From positions 1-64,000 of the forward strand of contig JBDREC010000029.1 in NCBI GenBank assembly GCA_043820105.1: a DNA stretch of 64,000 nt. Reading direction: 5' to 3'. This DNA comes from JBDREC01 sp043820105 [NCBI: Pseudomonadota bacterium] (lineage in GTDB: Bacteria > Bdellovibrionota_F > JAHFAK01). Position numbers and translations under genes: made by a program. This document shows, piece by piece, positions 37,249 through 46,819 of this stretch (its first letter is position 1; each line of letters begins with the position of its first letter). The notes below the pieces were generated by a model, which saw only the letters and a program-made list of their open reading frames with translations, did no database searches and was not told the DNA's origin.

Positions 37249-37661
37249 GGGGTTGTAATGCTCATGTTGACTTCTGTTATTATTCCATCTTCAATAGATA
37301 TAGCACTTGAGTTTGTAGCTCCTGGATTATCAGTATATGATAAAGAACCTGTTAAGATTAGTGTTCCACTAGCATCATAAACCTCAATTTTTGGTAATAA
37401 ATCTGTGCCAATTGGCAAGTCGTCTGTTCTAAAAGAATCATTGTTTCGGCCACTATACTCAACCAAAAAAAGTTGAGCTCCACTGGTAGTTTCTATTGAG
37501 AACCAATAAATATTTCCATCTTGGTAATAAAGATCATAAATTGAATCTTCAGGATCATCTATAAAAACATCAAGAGAGTAAGATGGGGCACATGAATTTA
37601 AAGAAAAATAAGCAAATAATGCTATTATAATTAAAACTGTTTTAATAATAAAATGTTTCAT
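37245..37661 (-). CDS. Small lipoprotein
   Basis: 138 residues. The signal peptide ends in a lipobox (SLNSC, Cys at residue 24). The mature part is about 115 residues, acidic, with beta-strand-like alternation (DLYYQDGNIYWFSIETTSG). No family recognised. It converges with the PHP gene, overlapping by 4 bases. No ribosome binding site better than weak AGATGA-like sequence is seen before the ATG. Confidence 0.7.
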   Translation of the reverse strand: MKHFIIKTVLIIIALFAYFSLNSCAPSYSLDVFIDDPEDSIYDLYYQDGNIYWFSIETTSGAQLFLVEYSGRNNDSFRTDDLPIGTDLLPKIEVYDASGTLILTGSLSYTDNPGATNSSAISIEDGIITEVNMSITTP

Positions 37662-37739
37662 CTGTTATTGTCTGTATTAATTAATAATGAAAAAGCTTAG
37701 CATAATTGATGATTTATGGTCAAGGGGGAAATGTGTGTT

Positions 37740-37765
37740 GCGTACAGCGTACAGCGTACGGCGTA
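37740..37765 (+). repeat. GCGTACA heptamer tract
   Basis: Units GCGTACA, GCGTACA, GCGTACG, GCGTA. It lies 6 bases past the stop of the Cys/Met-metabolism PLP gene, in its 3' untranslated region. Same word as at 12706 and 60361. Confidence 0.75.
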
Positions 37766-37771
37766 AAAGGA

Positions 37772-39034
37772 TTAAACTTTTTCCAGGGCTTCGTCCATAG
37801 CCTTGATTAGGTCTTCAATGTCTTCGATTCCTACTGAAACTCTTACTAGGCCGTCTGTTATTCCGCCTTTTTCTCGTTTTTCTTTTGGAACACAGGCATG
37901 GGTCATTGAAGCAGGGTGTTGAATAAGTGAATCAACGCAGCCAAGGGAAACTGCTAGTGTAAAGATTCTAATATTATCCATAAGTTTTTTGCCAGCTGTA
38001 AGGCCACCTTTGATGTCAAAAGAAACCATGGCACCAAAGTCCTTCATTTGCTCTCTTGCTAAATTATAATAGGGAGAAGTTTCAAGGCCTGGATAATAGA
38101 CTTTTTCAACCTTTGGGTGCTTATATAAATATTTAGCTATTTCCATTGCATTTTTACATTGCTTGTCCATTCTTATTGAAAGGGTTTTTAGACCTAGGTT
38201 TACAAGCCATGAATCAAAAGGGCTTGGGCTTCCACCAACATCTTTGATTACAGTGTAAACAGCATTTTTCACTTCATCACAAATTGTTGTCATGAGTCCG
38301 CCAACTACAGTTCCATGTCCACAAATATATTTTGTAGTTGAATGAATTACAGTATCAGCTCCAAGTTCCAGAGGTCTTTGCAAATATGGAGAGGCAAAAG
38401 TATTATCTACAATTACTTTCATGTCAGGATTTATTGTTTTAACAATTTCACAGATTTTTTTAATGTCTGAAACAACTAGCATGGGATTTGTGGGGGTTTC
38501 AAACAAAAGGCACTTTGCCTTTGGATTGCTTTTTATAGTTTCTTCAACTGCCTCAAGGTCAGCTGTATTTACTTCAACAGTATTTATTCCATAGCGATTT
38601 AATACATTAAAGGCCAGGTGTTGAGTAGCTCCATACATTACATCACCCAAGATAACAGTATCTCCATGGCTTGCGAGAGCTAATAAGGTTGAAGCTACAG
38701 CACTCATTCCAGATGAAAACGCAATAGTTGAAACTCTTAAGTCTGGGTTTTGTTTTTTTACTTCAGCTCCCTCCAGGGCATTTATTTTTGCTTCTAAAAG
38801 CAGAACAGTAGGATTTCCAAGTCTAGTGTACATATATCCAGGTTTTTGCCCTGAAAAGATATCAGCTCCTTCTTCAACATCTTTAAATACAAAAGTTGAA
38901 GTTTGATAGATTGCTCCAGTGTGAGATGTCTGTTGTGGTTGCCCAACATGCTCACCTGCGTGAACTGTTCTTGTAGTAAATCCACAATCCAAATAATATT
39001 TTTCTAGTAGTTCCAGGCTTTTGCTATCTTCCAT
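37772..39034 (-). CDS. Cys/Met-metabolism PLP enzyme (methionine gamma-lyase or cystathionine gamma-synthase type)
   Basis: About 420 residues of the trans-sulfuration PLP family: TRTVHAG start, YTRLGNPT, SSGMSAV, ETPTNP, VDNTFASP, the PLP-lysine motif HSTTKYICGH, and QHPASMTH near the end. The YxRxxNP and long N-terminus resemble methionine gamma-lyase, but cystathionine gamma-synthase cannot be excluded. I start at the ATG at 39034, because GGAG (part of the upstream ATGGAG) lies 6 bases before it; the ATG at 39046 has no site of its own. Monocistronic, flanked by heptamer tracts on both sides. Confidence 0.88.
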   Translation of the reverse strand: MEDSKSLELLEKYYLDCGFTTRTVHAGEHVGQPQQTSHTGAIYQTSTFVFKDVEEGADIFSGQKPGYMYTRLGNPTVLLLEAKINALEGAEVKKQNPDLRVSTIAFSSGMSAVASTLLALASHGDTVILGDVMYGATQHLAFNVLNRYGINTVEVNTADLEAVEETIKSNPKAKCLLFETPTNPMLVVSDIKKICEIVKTINPDMKVIVDNTFASPYLQRPLELGADTVIHSTTKYICGHGTVVGGLMTTICDEVKNAVYTVIKDVGGSPSPFDSWLVNLGLKTLSIRMDKQCKNAMEIAKYLYKHPKVEKVYYPGLETSPYYNLAREQMKDFGAMVSFDIKGGLTAGKKLMDNIRIFTLAVSLGCVDSLIQHPASMTHACVPKEKREKGGITDGLVRVSVGIEDIEDLIKAMDEALEKV

Positions 39035-39116
39035 TTTTTTCTCCATCTAGTGAATGTCATGAAAGTCTTTTAGCATAAAACCAACTAAACACAACAGAAA
39101 AACATACTGAATTAAA

Positions 39117-39151
39117 ATTAATTATTAATTGTTAATTATTGATTATTAATT
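39117..39151 (+). repeat. ATTAATT heptamer tract
   Basis: Five units: ATTAATT, ATTAATT, GTTAATT, ATTGATT, ATTAATT. Located between the PLP gene (its upstream side) and the 3' end of the exported protein gene. Confidence 0.6.
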
Positions 39152-39205
39152 ATTTTAAAAAAAAGATTTAATAATTTCAGAGATAGACCGGCCAGACATT
39201 CTTCA

Positions 39206-40267
39206 CTAAAAATCTGCGACTGCTTGATATTGAAGCATGCTTTCTTCGCTTACGCCATCTGAAGACTCAGAGGATGTTTGCGAGCTTGCTATTGGGGCGT
39301 TTTTATCAAACGTTGTTGGTTTTGTGTCTTTAGCAACTTCTCTTTTTGCTACTCTGCGTGACATCAGGTCAATTCTTTCTACTTCTCTTTCTGTAAAGAA
39401 ATTATTGAGATCTGGGATCTGGCTTGTTAGTTGATCTCGCTCTATCATTTCACCTCTTGTTAAAACAAATCCTGCTTGTTCTCTGTATTGAATTTCATAG
39501 TATCTTTGAGTTTTTCTTCTAAGATTTTTTGCTTCTTTGGTTTGAAATCTGTAAATATCGCATCCTTCAGATCCATTATAATCTCCACCAATATAACATG
39601 CATCATCAATGTCTTGACAAGCAAAAATTGTTTCACCACCTGCACATGAGCTTAACACTCTGTCGCAAAATGATTTTTGTGAGTTGCCAAGAGAGTTGAA
39701 ACTAGCTGCGCAGGCTTCTGCTGTTGGAGTTTTCTTTGATTTTGCTTCTTTTGCTATTGCTAGAAGTTCAATGTGTGTATCTGATAATGTTCCACTTACA
39801 CAAGCAAGACGCTTGTCTATTTTTCGTTTAGCTTCTTCCATTTCTGCTTCTGTTATGGCATCATCTCGTCTAATTGGTTTTGTTTCATATGTTCCAGCTA
39901 ACACCGCATCAACTGATTCTGTCATTTCTTCCTGGGCTTTTCTTTCTTCAAGCATTGCCCTGTGTCTTGCCAAAAAATCTGATGATACAGCAGGTTTCGG
40001 ATCGTTTCTTTTTAGTGCTTCAAGTTCAGCTGCTGTAATAGCTGCTGGCTTGTCAGAGCGTTTTGGGTTTTCTAAATCTGTACGCATTCTTTCTGCTTGC
40101 CTGGTTCTGTAAGCAGCTGTATCTTCTTCAATTATTCTTCTTGAACCTTCTTCAATCATAGCTTCATAGTCTTCACTAATTGCTATTTGTGATAATGAAG
40201 GAAGAATAAATAAAGAAATAATAAGAATTTGTAAGCAGATTTTAGATCTTTTAAGTAACTTTTCCAT
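39206..40267 (-). CDS. Exported protein of unknown function with a cysteine-rich core
   Basis: 353 residues. A signal peptide (about 1-31, ending AIS) leads a Glu/Arg-rich, largely helical protein. Residues about 155-240 hold eight cysteines (CVSG, AEAC, FCDRVLSSC, ACQDIDDACYIGG, GCDIY), consistent with disulfides in an oxidising compartment. The tail is Ser/Thr-rich. No family recognised. AAAGGAGAG precedes the ATG, and a sigma-54-like site lies about 60 bases upstream, inside a promoter module that is repeated before the 1703-residue protein gene. Confidence 0.75.
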   Translation of the reverse strand: MEKLLKRSKICLQILIISLFILPSLSQIAISEDYEAMIEEGSRRIIEEDTAAYRTRQAERMRTDLENPKRSDKPAAITAAELEALKRNDPKPAVSSDFLARHRAMLEERKAQEEMTESVDAVLAGTYETKPIRRDDAITEAEMEEAKRKIDKRLACVSGTLSDTHIELLAIAKEAKSKKTPTAEACAASFNSLGNSQKSFCDRVLSSCAGGETIFACQDIDDACYIGGDYNGSEGCDIYRFQTKEAKNLRRKTQRYYEIQYREQAGFVLTRGEMIERDQLTSQIPDLNNFFTEREVERIDLMSRRVAKREVAKDTKPTTFDKNAPIASSQTSSESSDGVSEESMLQYQAVADF

Positions 40268-40325
40268 AATTCTCTCCTTTAAAATACATAATGTTTTACA
40301 CTTTTTTTTATTGTTAGATTAAAAA

Positions 40326-40341
40326 TTCAAGTTCTGTGCCA
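40326..40341 (-). promoter_or_regulatory. Sigma-54-like promoter of the 353-residue exported protein gene
   Basis: On the minus strand TGGCACAGAACTTGAA: a perfect -24 half, but the -12 half is TTGAA instead of TTGCA. The same -12 variant occurs at 46865. The box TCTTTTTTTCAAAAA (40401-40415) lies exactly 60 bases further upstream, as it does at 46865. Confidence 0.5.
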
Positions 40342-40552
40342 AAACAGGCAGAATGAAAAAACATAAATAAAACAATTTGTTGCTGTGCAAGAGCGACGAA
40401 TCTTTTTTTCAAAAACAGGAGATTAAAGTGGGTGGCATTTTTTTAATCAAACGTTGGACGCCAGCTTTTACGAATTACGAGTTGACTTTTTTAATAAAAT
40501 TTATTAGAATGATGTGAAATAGTCGGTAAAATTCACATTGATTTGGTGGAAA

Positions 40553-41701
40553 ATGAAAAGATTTTTAGATTTATCAAAATTGCTTTCTGAAAAATCCCAT
40601 TTCTTATTTGGACCCAGGGCTTCAGGAAAGAGTTTTTTGATAGATTTGCAATTAAAAAATGCCTGTCAAATTGTTAGTTTGCTTGATACTGATGTCTATT
40701 TGAAATTGTTAGAGCGGCCTTCATTGATTCGAGAAATGATAGCAGCTTCTGGCAAATCTAATATAGTAATAGATGAAATTCAAAGAATTCCTGAATTATT
40801 AAATGAAGTTCATTTGCTGACAGAAAAACAGGACTATCGTTTCTTGTTAACTGGATCCAGCGCCAGAAAACTTAAAAGAAGTAATGCAAACATGCTGGCT
40901 GGCCGTGCCAGAAAAGCTGAGCTTTTTCCATTTTCTATACAGGAATTAAAAGCCGAAGCTAAGTTTGATTTAAATAAATTGCTTTGTTTTGGCGGCCTGC
41001 CTCTTGTTTATCTTTCAAAGGACCCTTATCATGAATTGCGTGATTATATTGATACATATTTACAAGAAGAAATCAGAGTTGAAGCAGGTGTAAGGAACCT
41101 TGCAAACTTTTCGAGATTTTTAAAAGTTGCTGCTTTATCAAATGCTGAAATAATTAATTATTCTAAAATGGGTAATGATGCTCAGGTTCATGGAAATACT
41201 ATTAGGGAATATTTTCAGATTTTGCAGGATACACTCTTGGCTTTTATTGTAGAGCCATGGCAAATGTCAAAAAAGCGTAAAGCGGTTCAAACGGCCAAAT
41301 TTTATTTTTTTGATACTGGAATAGCTAATGCACTTATTAATTTAAATCAACTTACTCCAGGGACTTCAGTTTATGGAAAAGCGTTTGAGCAACTAATAGC
41401 CCTTGAGCTAAGGGCTTATAAAAGTTACTTGCGACTGGATGATGAAATCTGTTTTTGGCGGACCAAAAATCAACATGAAGTAGATTTTATAATAGGTGAT
41501 CATACTGCCATTGAAGTAAAGGCAAGCTCAATTGTTAGTCCAAGGGACCAAAAAAGTCTTTTAAAGTTAAAAGAAGAAGGAATCATTAAAAATTATTTTA
41601 TTGTAAGCAATGATCCTGTTTCAATGAAATTTGATTCCGGAATCCAGCATCTGCCTTTAAATGAATTTGTAAATCATCTTTGGGGAGGTCAAATATTTTA
41701 A
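40553..41701 (+). CDS. AAA-family ATPase with C-terminal DUF4143 domain
   Basis: 382 residues. The N-terminal AAA_14 domain has Walker A GPRASGKS, Walker B IVIDEIQRIP, and the sensor segment FLLTGSSARKL. The C-terminal DUF4143 half ends with the restriction-nuclease-like core FWRTKNQHEVDFIIGDHTAIEVKAS. This D-(I)-E-x-K arrangement (VDFII...EVKA) resembles an endonuclease fold. Proteins of this family are common, patchily distributed and of unknown function. The ATG at 40553 follows GGTGG; a TTG extension to 40538 is rejected. Flanked by sigma-54-type exported-protein genes but probably unrelated to them. Confidence 0.85.
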   Translation: MKRFLDLSKLLSEKSHFLFGPRASGKSFLIDLQLKNACQIVSLLDTDVYLKLLERPSLIREMIAASGKSNIVIDEIQRIPELLNEVHLLTEKQDYRFLLTGSSARKLKRSNANMLAGRARKAELFPFSIQELKAEAKFDLNKLLCFGGLPLVYLSKDPYHELRDYIDTYLQEEIRVEAGVRNLANFSRFLKVAALSNAEIINYSKMGNDAQVHGNTIREYFQILQDTLLAFIVEPWQMSKKRKAVQTAKFYFFDTGIANALINLNQLTPGTSVYGKAFEQLIALELRAYKSYLRLDDEICFWRTKNQHEVDFIIGDHTAIEVKASSIVSPRDQKSLLKLKEEGIIKNYFIVSNDPVSMKFDSGIQHLPLNEFVNHLWGGQIF

Positions 41702-41707
41702 TTTTTA

Positions 41708-44700
41708 TTATTTTACAAATGTAACCGCAATATTAAGATTATCACCATGGCCTTCTGCATCCATTCTTCTTAAGGCTTCATCTCTTAGTAAATTAGTGGC
41801 TTCTTCTGCTGTTTTGGCTGGTTTTATTATTTGGGCGACTTCTTTTGGTTTTACAAAATCCCATAAACCGTCGGAGGCTTGCACAAGCACAGCACCTTGA
41901 AGCATATTTATCTCGTGGAAACCATAAGCACCTGGATCAGCCTTTGGTTTTAAGGCGCGAGTAACTACATGACCCCATAATCGTTCAATTTCAGGAGTTA
42001 TTTCTTCACCTCTTTCTTCAAAGCCAGTAAGCAAAGAATGATCCTTAGTTGCATATACAACTTTTGCATCATGAATAAGGACAGCCTTAGAATCTCCAAA
42101 CCAAAACAATTCAGCTACTAATTGTCCGGGATTTCTTTCATAAATTCTTGCAAGGGAGAGGCATACTCCAGAACTTGCACCTATTTCCCCTTGATTTAAT
42201 AAGGTGTTATATTCTCCGATAACAGAGTCAAATATTCTTGTAACTGATGCTTCAGTAATGCCTTCTACTTTTTTGAGTTCTTCCATAATTCTTTTTGGAA
42301 TCAAATCAATTGCAATTTTCATGGCTCTGTCACCACTTCCTCCGCCTCCCATTCCATCAACTGAAAGAACATAATATTCACTGGTAGTCGCTGCTTTCCT
42401 TCTTAATTTAAAAATAGCGACTCCATCTTCATTTGGCCCCAATTTTTTAGGTCTTGCTATATCAGATAAGGCATAGCTTTCGAGCTTACCGTTTGAGGTT
42501 CCAGCGCTAAATTCGCCAAAGGCTCCAGTTACCTTTACGCCAAAAGAACCCTTTGTATTACGAATATTTTCAGCTGCGTTTCCGGTCGGTTTTGGATGTG
42601 TTAAGGGTGGAGCAATAATTTTAATGCTTCTTTCAGTTATTAAAGGGTCTATTTTCCTGTCGTAAAGACCGATAATATCACCATCGTTCAAATGAAAAAC
42701 CAAACTATTTCTATCTACTGTTCTTAGGTTCTGTCCGGCTGTTAAAATAGCGATAGGAAATTTTGATTGATGAAACTCAACAAATAATTCGCCGGAAGCA
42801 TTTTTAAAAACCCGAATGCTTGCTGTAGCATCAAGAGTCGTATCCGTTCTTATGGCGATTGGAATAAGATTGAGCTGTGAATCATGTGTGAAATATAAAC
42901 TTTCTCCAGGGTTTAAATTTCTTATTAATTCAGAAGGATTTATCGCTCCTTCAAAGCTGCTTTTATAAAAAGAGATTTCTAAAAAGTTTTCTCGTTCTGT
43001 TTCTCTGTCTGATTTATAGACCCTGTCTCCCTGTGCAAGAGCTTTTTCACTTCCAGAAACTAAAATGAATTTTTTTCCAGTAGCATCAACTAACACAGCT
43101 GGTTTATTCAAGCATCTTAGCGTTAATCCAGTTTCAGATCTGTAAAGAATATAGCTTGGATCACCGCTGGTTAATTTGAAATTTTCATCTAGGCGATATG
43201 TAAGTCCAACATCTAATTCCATTATATTTTCAGGTGTTATTCTTCTGAATCTTGGAGCGATACGATCAAGTAAATTTTCAAACACCTTACTTCCATATAA
43301 TCTATCAGGTCTGGTTACCTGGCTTTTATCTTTTACAAAAACATGCTTGTTCCAAAAGAGGACTTCAGGAGAATCCGCTTTTACAGTATCAACTCCATAT
43401 TTTCCAATAATAGCTGGGAAAGCAGGGGCATTATCACCAGGAAAGATGGTTTTAACTTCCGGTTTTACTGTAGCAGTGTTTTTTTCAATTATTACTGTTA
43501 GCTTGTTTGTTGCAGAGGCTTTGGCAAAGGCCTGAGCATCTACATATGCAATGCTTGCATCTGGTTCGAATTTGAATTCCGGGTTTGTGGCGATTCCATC
43601 TTCACCTTTAATTACTTCAAATTTACCAGTTTCCTTATTAAAAGACATTTCAGGATACCATGTTCCCTGAACGCCGTCAGCTTCTCCACGCTTACCGCCC
43701 TCTATTCTTGCTTCTGTCAAAATAATAGTGTCAGGAAAATTTGCTTTAATTGCTTCAAGCGAGGCCACTTGTGAATGTCCAAGGACAATTCCGTGTGGCA
43801 TTTTCACTACTATTGTAAATTCAGCTCGTCCATGCTGGTCGTATTTTATTGTTTCTGGAAGATGGGAAATGGCAAAATCAACAACAGCTTGTGCATCAGC
43901 AAAAAGATCACGATTGAATTGAGACCCTGCTGTTTGGCCATCCATATGTCTTGCCAGATGCTCTTTAACAGAAGAAGTTTCAATTTCTGAACTTTTAAAG
44001 CTTGCTGCTTGTAGTTCAATTCTTCCATCTCCACGAGTACTGCTTCTGACTGGCTCTATTAGTATTGTTTCACTTCTTAAGCGTGCTTTGTCAGATTTTT
44101 TAGAAGGATTTTCTGGTCGCGATTCTTCCTGATATTCATGGTTACCATCAAGCCATGCAATAATTCTGTCACTAGTTAAAATATCTGTAGTCATTCTTAA
44201 TAATGCACTTTCACTGTTTTTCAAAATATTGTAATTACTTTGTCTGGTGAGCAGTTCCTCATGTATGGCCAGGGCTTCACTTAATATGCTTAATTCATCA
44301 GCTCTGTGAATTTCTGGTTTCATTTGTAATACTATTTCTACAATTTTTTCCCAGTTTCCAGATTCTTTGAAAATCCTTAATAATGTCTTCTGCCTTGATA
44401 AAGGAAGGGACTCAAAAAAAGCATGCTTTTGTTCATGTTTAAACAGTTCAAGTTTTTCCTGGTCTGAAAGTTTTTTAAATTCTTCTGTAAAATAAATTTT
44501 TCGCAAACTTCTGTCATAATAAGCTTTAGCATCAAAAGAGTAATCTTCATGCTGTCTGTCAAGCCTTTGATCCTTGCTTTCTAAATACATTGCACTTTCT
44601 GCTAAAGGGGGTTCCATAAACTTTCCAATAGTAGCTGTGGCCATATGAAGTGCATAAAAGTTTATAAAGTTCATTAAAACGTCATTCCAAAAGCCTTTAA

Positions 44701-46813
44701 AGCTTGTATCTCCATGAAAAAGACCTTCTTTTAGTTCATCATATAATGTAAAGCCAACAGCTTGTGAACCTATTTCCATATTCGTTTTAAGAAATTTTGA
44801 AATTCTTGTTAGTTCATTTACTACTCTTTGCTGTATTACCCACTTGCCAGAGTTTTTTGCTACAAACTCTCTTAATACTAGTTTTGATCCATCCGTAAAA
44901 AAGGATGAGTGATGCATCATTTTTCCAATTGTATTATTGAACCCAAAACCAATAGCTCCTGCTATCATAAACATTTCAAAATATTTATAATATTCTGAGG
45001 GCAGTGAAGAAAGCATCTGTAAAAAAGATTTTCCCTGAATCATGCCATCAACAGGTGCTTTAAAGGCTGTGAAAAAAGCTGTGAAAACAAGTGTTTTACT
45101 TAAACCCTGCAGGGCTGTCGTTCTTAGCAATGATTGTCTAACAACCGTGGTTCCAAGCTGGGCTGCTCTGGCTGCTTTATAAGTTTTAAAAACAAGGCTT
45201 ACTCCTGTTTTTGCAATTACGCCACCGCAATAAAAAAGAGCTGCTTCTATGATTATAGATTTTGAAAACTCAGCGACAGTTTGAAAAGTTTTTAAGTCCT
45301 TGGCAACTGAAGCCAGTGAAATGAATTTTTGCATGTTTTGCTTGGTCATTAGAGTTGAGTCTTTAAAAGATTCTGGGACACTTAGTTCTTTTGCAATAAT
45401 TGAGAAAATCTTATTTGAATATATATCTTCAGCTAGCGCATCAACATGGGCATCAAATTCTTCAGCACTTGGAAAAAAAGCTTTTTGTTTTAATAAAGTT
45501 TTTTTCGCCTTAGAAAAAGCGTCACTTAAGAGTTCTTCTCTTTTTGCTAATTCGATTTTTTCTTCATAAATGCTTATTACTGGATTAATTATTTCTTTTA
45601 ATACAGTTAAACCACCCTGTAATGCTCCAACTGAAAATCTTTGAGCAAATTCATCAAGTTTATTCCAGGTGCTATCAGTATCTTTTATTCTTCCAAATCT
45701 GTATTCTATTGCCTTGATAATTGCTTCAGCTGCCACTCCCTTCAGGGCTTTAACAGAGCCCCAGGCAATTTTTTCAAGATCTATATTAGCGTGATTTTTA
45801 TCAAAGTAGGTCATAAGGGCAAGATGCGCATCTTCATAGTATTTTGAAAAATCAATTGCATGTTTTACTCTTTTAACTGCAATGGGTTCAGTGTCTTCTG
45901 AGGTTTTTCCATATAGATTTGTCACTTCGGATCTGTCTGAATTAAGGTCATAGGCAATTTCATTTAGTGCCATTATTCTACTATTTGCAGCATGTTCATA
46001 TCCATTTGAAGCGTGCTTTGCTTCAATATAATCCATTTTTATCAGGCTTGCTAAAACAAGATTAACAGATTCTCTGGTTTTTTCTAAAAAATATGTTTCA
46101 AGGTTAGCTATCTGTTCATCAAGAAAGGCTCCGAACTCTGCTTCTTCACCATCTTTTAAAATACCCTTTGTCTGTTTCAGTCCTTTATATGAAGCATAAA
46201 AATCGCCATTTAAATAATCTGTGACAGCTTGATAATAGGTGGCGAACAATACTCTGCCTTCTTGCCTGTGTTTTTCTTTTTTTTGTTTGGCCTTCTCAAG
46301 GTTCTTTTGTTTTGCTATCTCAATAGCGGAAATTGCTTCTTCTTTGGCTTTTTGTGTTTCTTCATATTTATCAATAAGCTCATCTGCGTTGGAAGCAAGA
46401 ATCCAGGATGGAGAAAGTTCTTCCAAAATACTTGTAAAACCCATGAACCAGGATTGAGCTGTATTAATTTTATTTGCAAAAGTTCCCTTATCTGAACTAT
46501 CTATTTCCATGATGATTTTTGACAGCATATCTTTATTACTGGCTCTGTGGATTGAGAAATAAGCCTTTTTTGTGAATTCCCATTTGTTTGTTTTTTCTAA
46601 ACGATTTTTAAGCGTTTCATATCTTTTTTCATAATATCTTATTAATTCAATATCTCTTGATATTGCAGATTCTTCAATGCCAAGTGTTTGTGCTTTTAAT
46701 GACAGCTCATCACTTATAGCTGAAAAACTTTTTGAATATAGAATTTTGCATGGGATTAGAATGTAAATGAATGCAGCAAGTAATGTTAGTATATGGCAAT
46801 TAAATTTTTTCAT
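41708..46813 (-). CDS. 1703-residue exported protein with HEXXH motif and C-terminal PP2C phosphatase
   Basis: Numbered from the ATG at 46819: signal peptide (about 1-31), helical coiled-coil region (about 35-480), hydrophobic glycine-rich block (about 520-660), then HEQKH at 795-799 (HEXXH, following YFTEEFKKLSDQEK as in M48-like helices; SEALAI about 60 residues later offers a third ligand). Beta-rich modules cover about 900-1420. A full PP2C Ser/Thr phosphatase covers about 1430-1703: NEDG (E1464/D1465), VDGMGG (D1488), WFGDSKA, SDGLWD (D1650), GDN (D1693). All metal-binding Asp positions are kept. The ATG at 46813 has AGGAG at better spacing (9 bases) than 46819 (3). It shares a middle module with the 1812-residue protein. 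Confidence 0.85.
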   Translation of the reverse strand: MKKFNCHILTLLAAFIYILIPCKILYSKSFSAISDELSLKAQTLGIEESAISRDIELIRYYEKRYETLKNRLEKTNKWEFTKKAYFSIHRASNKDMLSKIIMEIDSSDKGTFANKINTAQSWFMGFTSILEELSPSWILASNADELIDKYEETQKAKEEAISAIEIAKQKNLEKAKQKKEKHRQEGRVLFATYYQAVTDYLNGDFYASYKGLKQTKGILKDGEEAEFGAFLDEQIANLETYFLEKTRESVNLVLASLIKMDYIEAKHASNGYEHAANSRIMALNEIAYDLNSDRSEVTNLYGKTSEDTEPIAVKRVKHAIDFSKYYEDAHLALMTYFDKNHANIDLEKIAWGSVKALKGVAAEAIIKAIEYRFGRIKDTDSTWNKLDEFAQRFSVGALQGGLTVLKEIINPVISIYEEKIELAKREELLSDAFSKAKKTLLKQKAFFPSAEEFDAHVDALAEDIYSNKIFSIIAKELSVPESFKDSTLMTKQNMQKFISLASVAKDLKTFQTVAEFSKSIIIEAALFYCGGVIAKTGVSLVFKTYKAARAAQLGTTVVRQSLLRTTALQGLSKTLVFTAFFTAFKAPVDGMIQGKSFLQMLSSLPSEYYKYFEMFMIAGAIGFGFNNTIGKMMHHSSFFTDGSKLVLREFVAKNSGKWVIQQRVVNELTRISKFLKTNMEIGSQAVGFTLYDELKEGLFHGDTSFKGFWNDVLMNFINFYALHMATATIGKFMEPPLAESAMYLESKDQRLDRQHEDYSFDAKAYYDRSLRKIYFTEEFKKLSDQEKLELFKHEQKHAFFESLPLSRQKTLLRIFKESGNWEKIVEIVLQMKPEIHRADELSILSEALAIHEELLTRQSNYNILKNSESALLRMTTDILTSDRIIAWLDGNHEYQEESRPENPSKKSDKARLRSETILIEPVRSSTRGDGRIELQAASFKSSEIETSSVKEHLARHMDGQTAGSQFNRDLFADAQAVVDFAISHLPETIKYDQHGRAEFTIVVKMPHGIVLGHSQVASLEAIKANFPDTIILTEARIEGGKRGEADGVQGTWYPEMSFNKETGKFEVIKGEDGIATNPEFKFEPDASIAYVDAQAFAKASATNKLTVIIEKNTATVKPEVKTIFPGDNAPAFPAIIGKYGVDTVKADSPEVLFWNKHVFVKDKSQVTRPDRLYGSKVFENLLDRIAPRFRRITPENIMELDVGLTYRLDENFKLTSGDPSYILYRSETGLTLRCLNKPAVLVDATGKKFILVSGSEKALAQGDRVYKSDRETERENFLEISFYKSSFEGAINPSELIRNLNPGESLYFTHDSQLNLIPIAIRTDTTLDATASIRVFKNASGELFVEFHQSKFPIAILTAGQNLRTVDRNSLVFHLNDGDIIGLYDRKIDPLITERSIKIIAPPLTHPKPTGNAAENIRNTKGSFGVKVTGAFGEFSAGTSNGKLESYALSDIARPKKLGPNEDGVAIFKLRRKAATTSEYYVLSVDGMGGGGSGDRAMKIAIDLIPKRIMEELKKVEGITEASVTRIFDSVIGEYNTLLNQGEIGASSGVCLSLARIYERNPGQLVAELFWFGDSKAVLIHDAKVVYATKDHSLLTGFEERGEEITPEIERLWGHVVTRALKPKADPGAYGFHEINMLQGAVLVQASDGLWDFVKPKEVAQIIKPAKTAEEATNLLRDEALRRMDAEGHGDNLNIAVTFVK

Positions 46814-46819
46814 AAACAT

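Noticed and set aside
40428-40517. 29-codon GTG frame with AGGAG upstream
   Set aside because: Not called as a gene: no recognisable product, and its end overlaps the next gene's leader. Kept only as part of the duplicated promoter module.
40553-41701. Toxin-antitoxin or defence role for the AAA/DUF4143 gene
   Set aside because: No partner gene and no defence-type neighbours; the family is widespread with no settled function.
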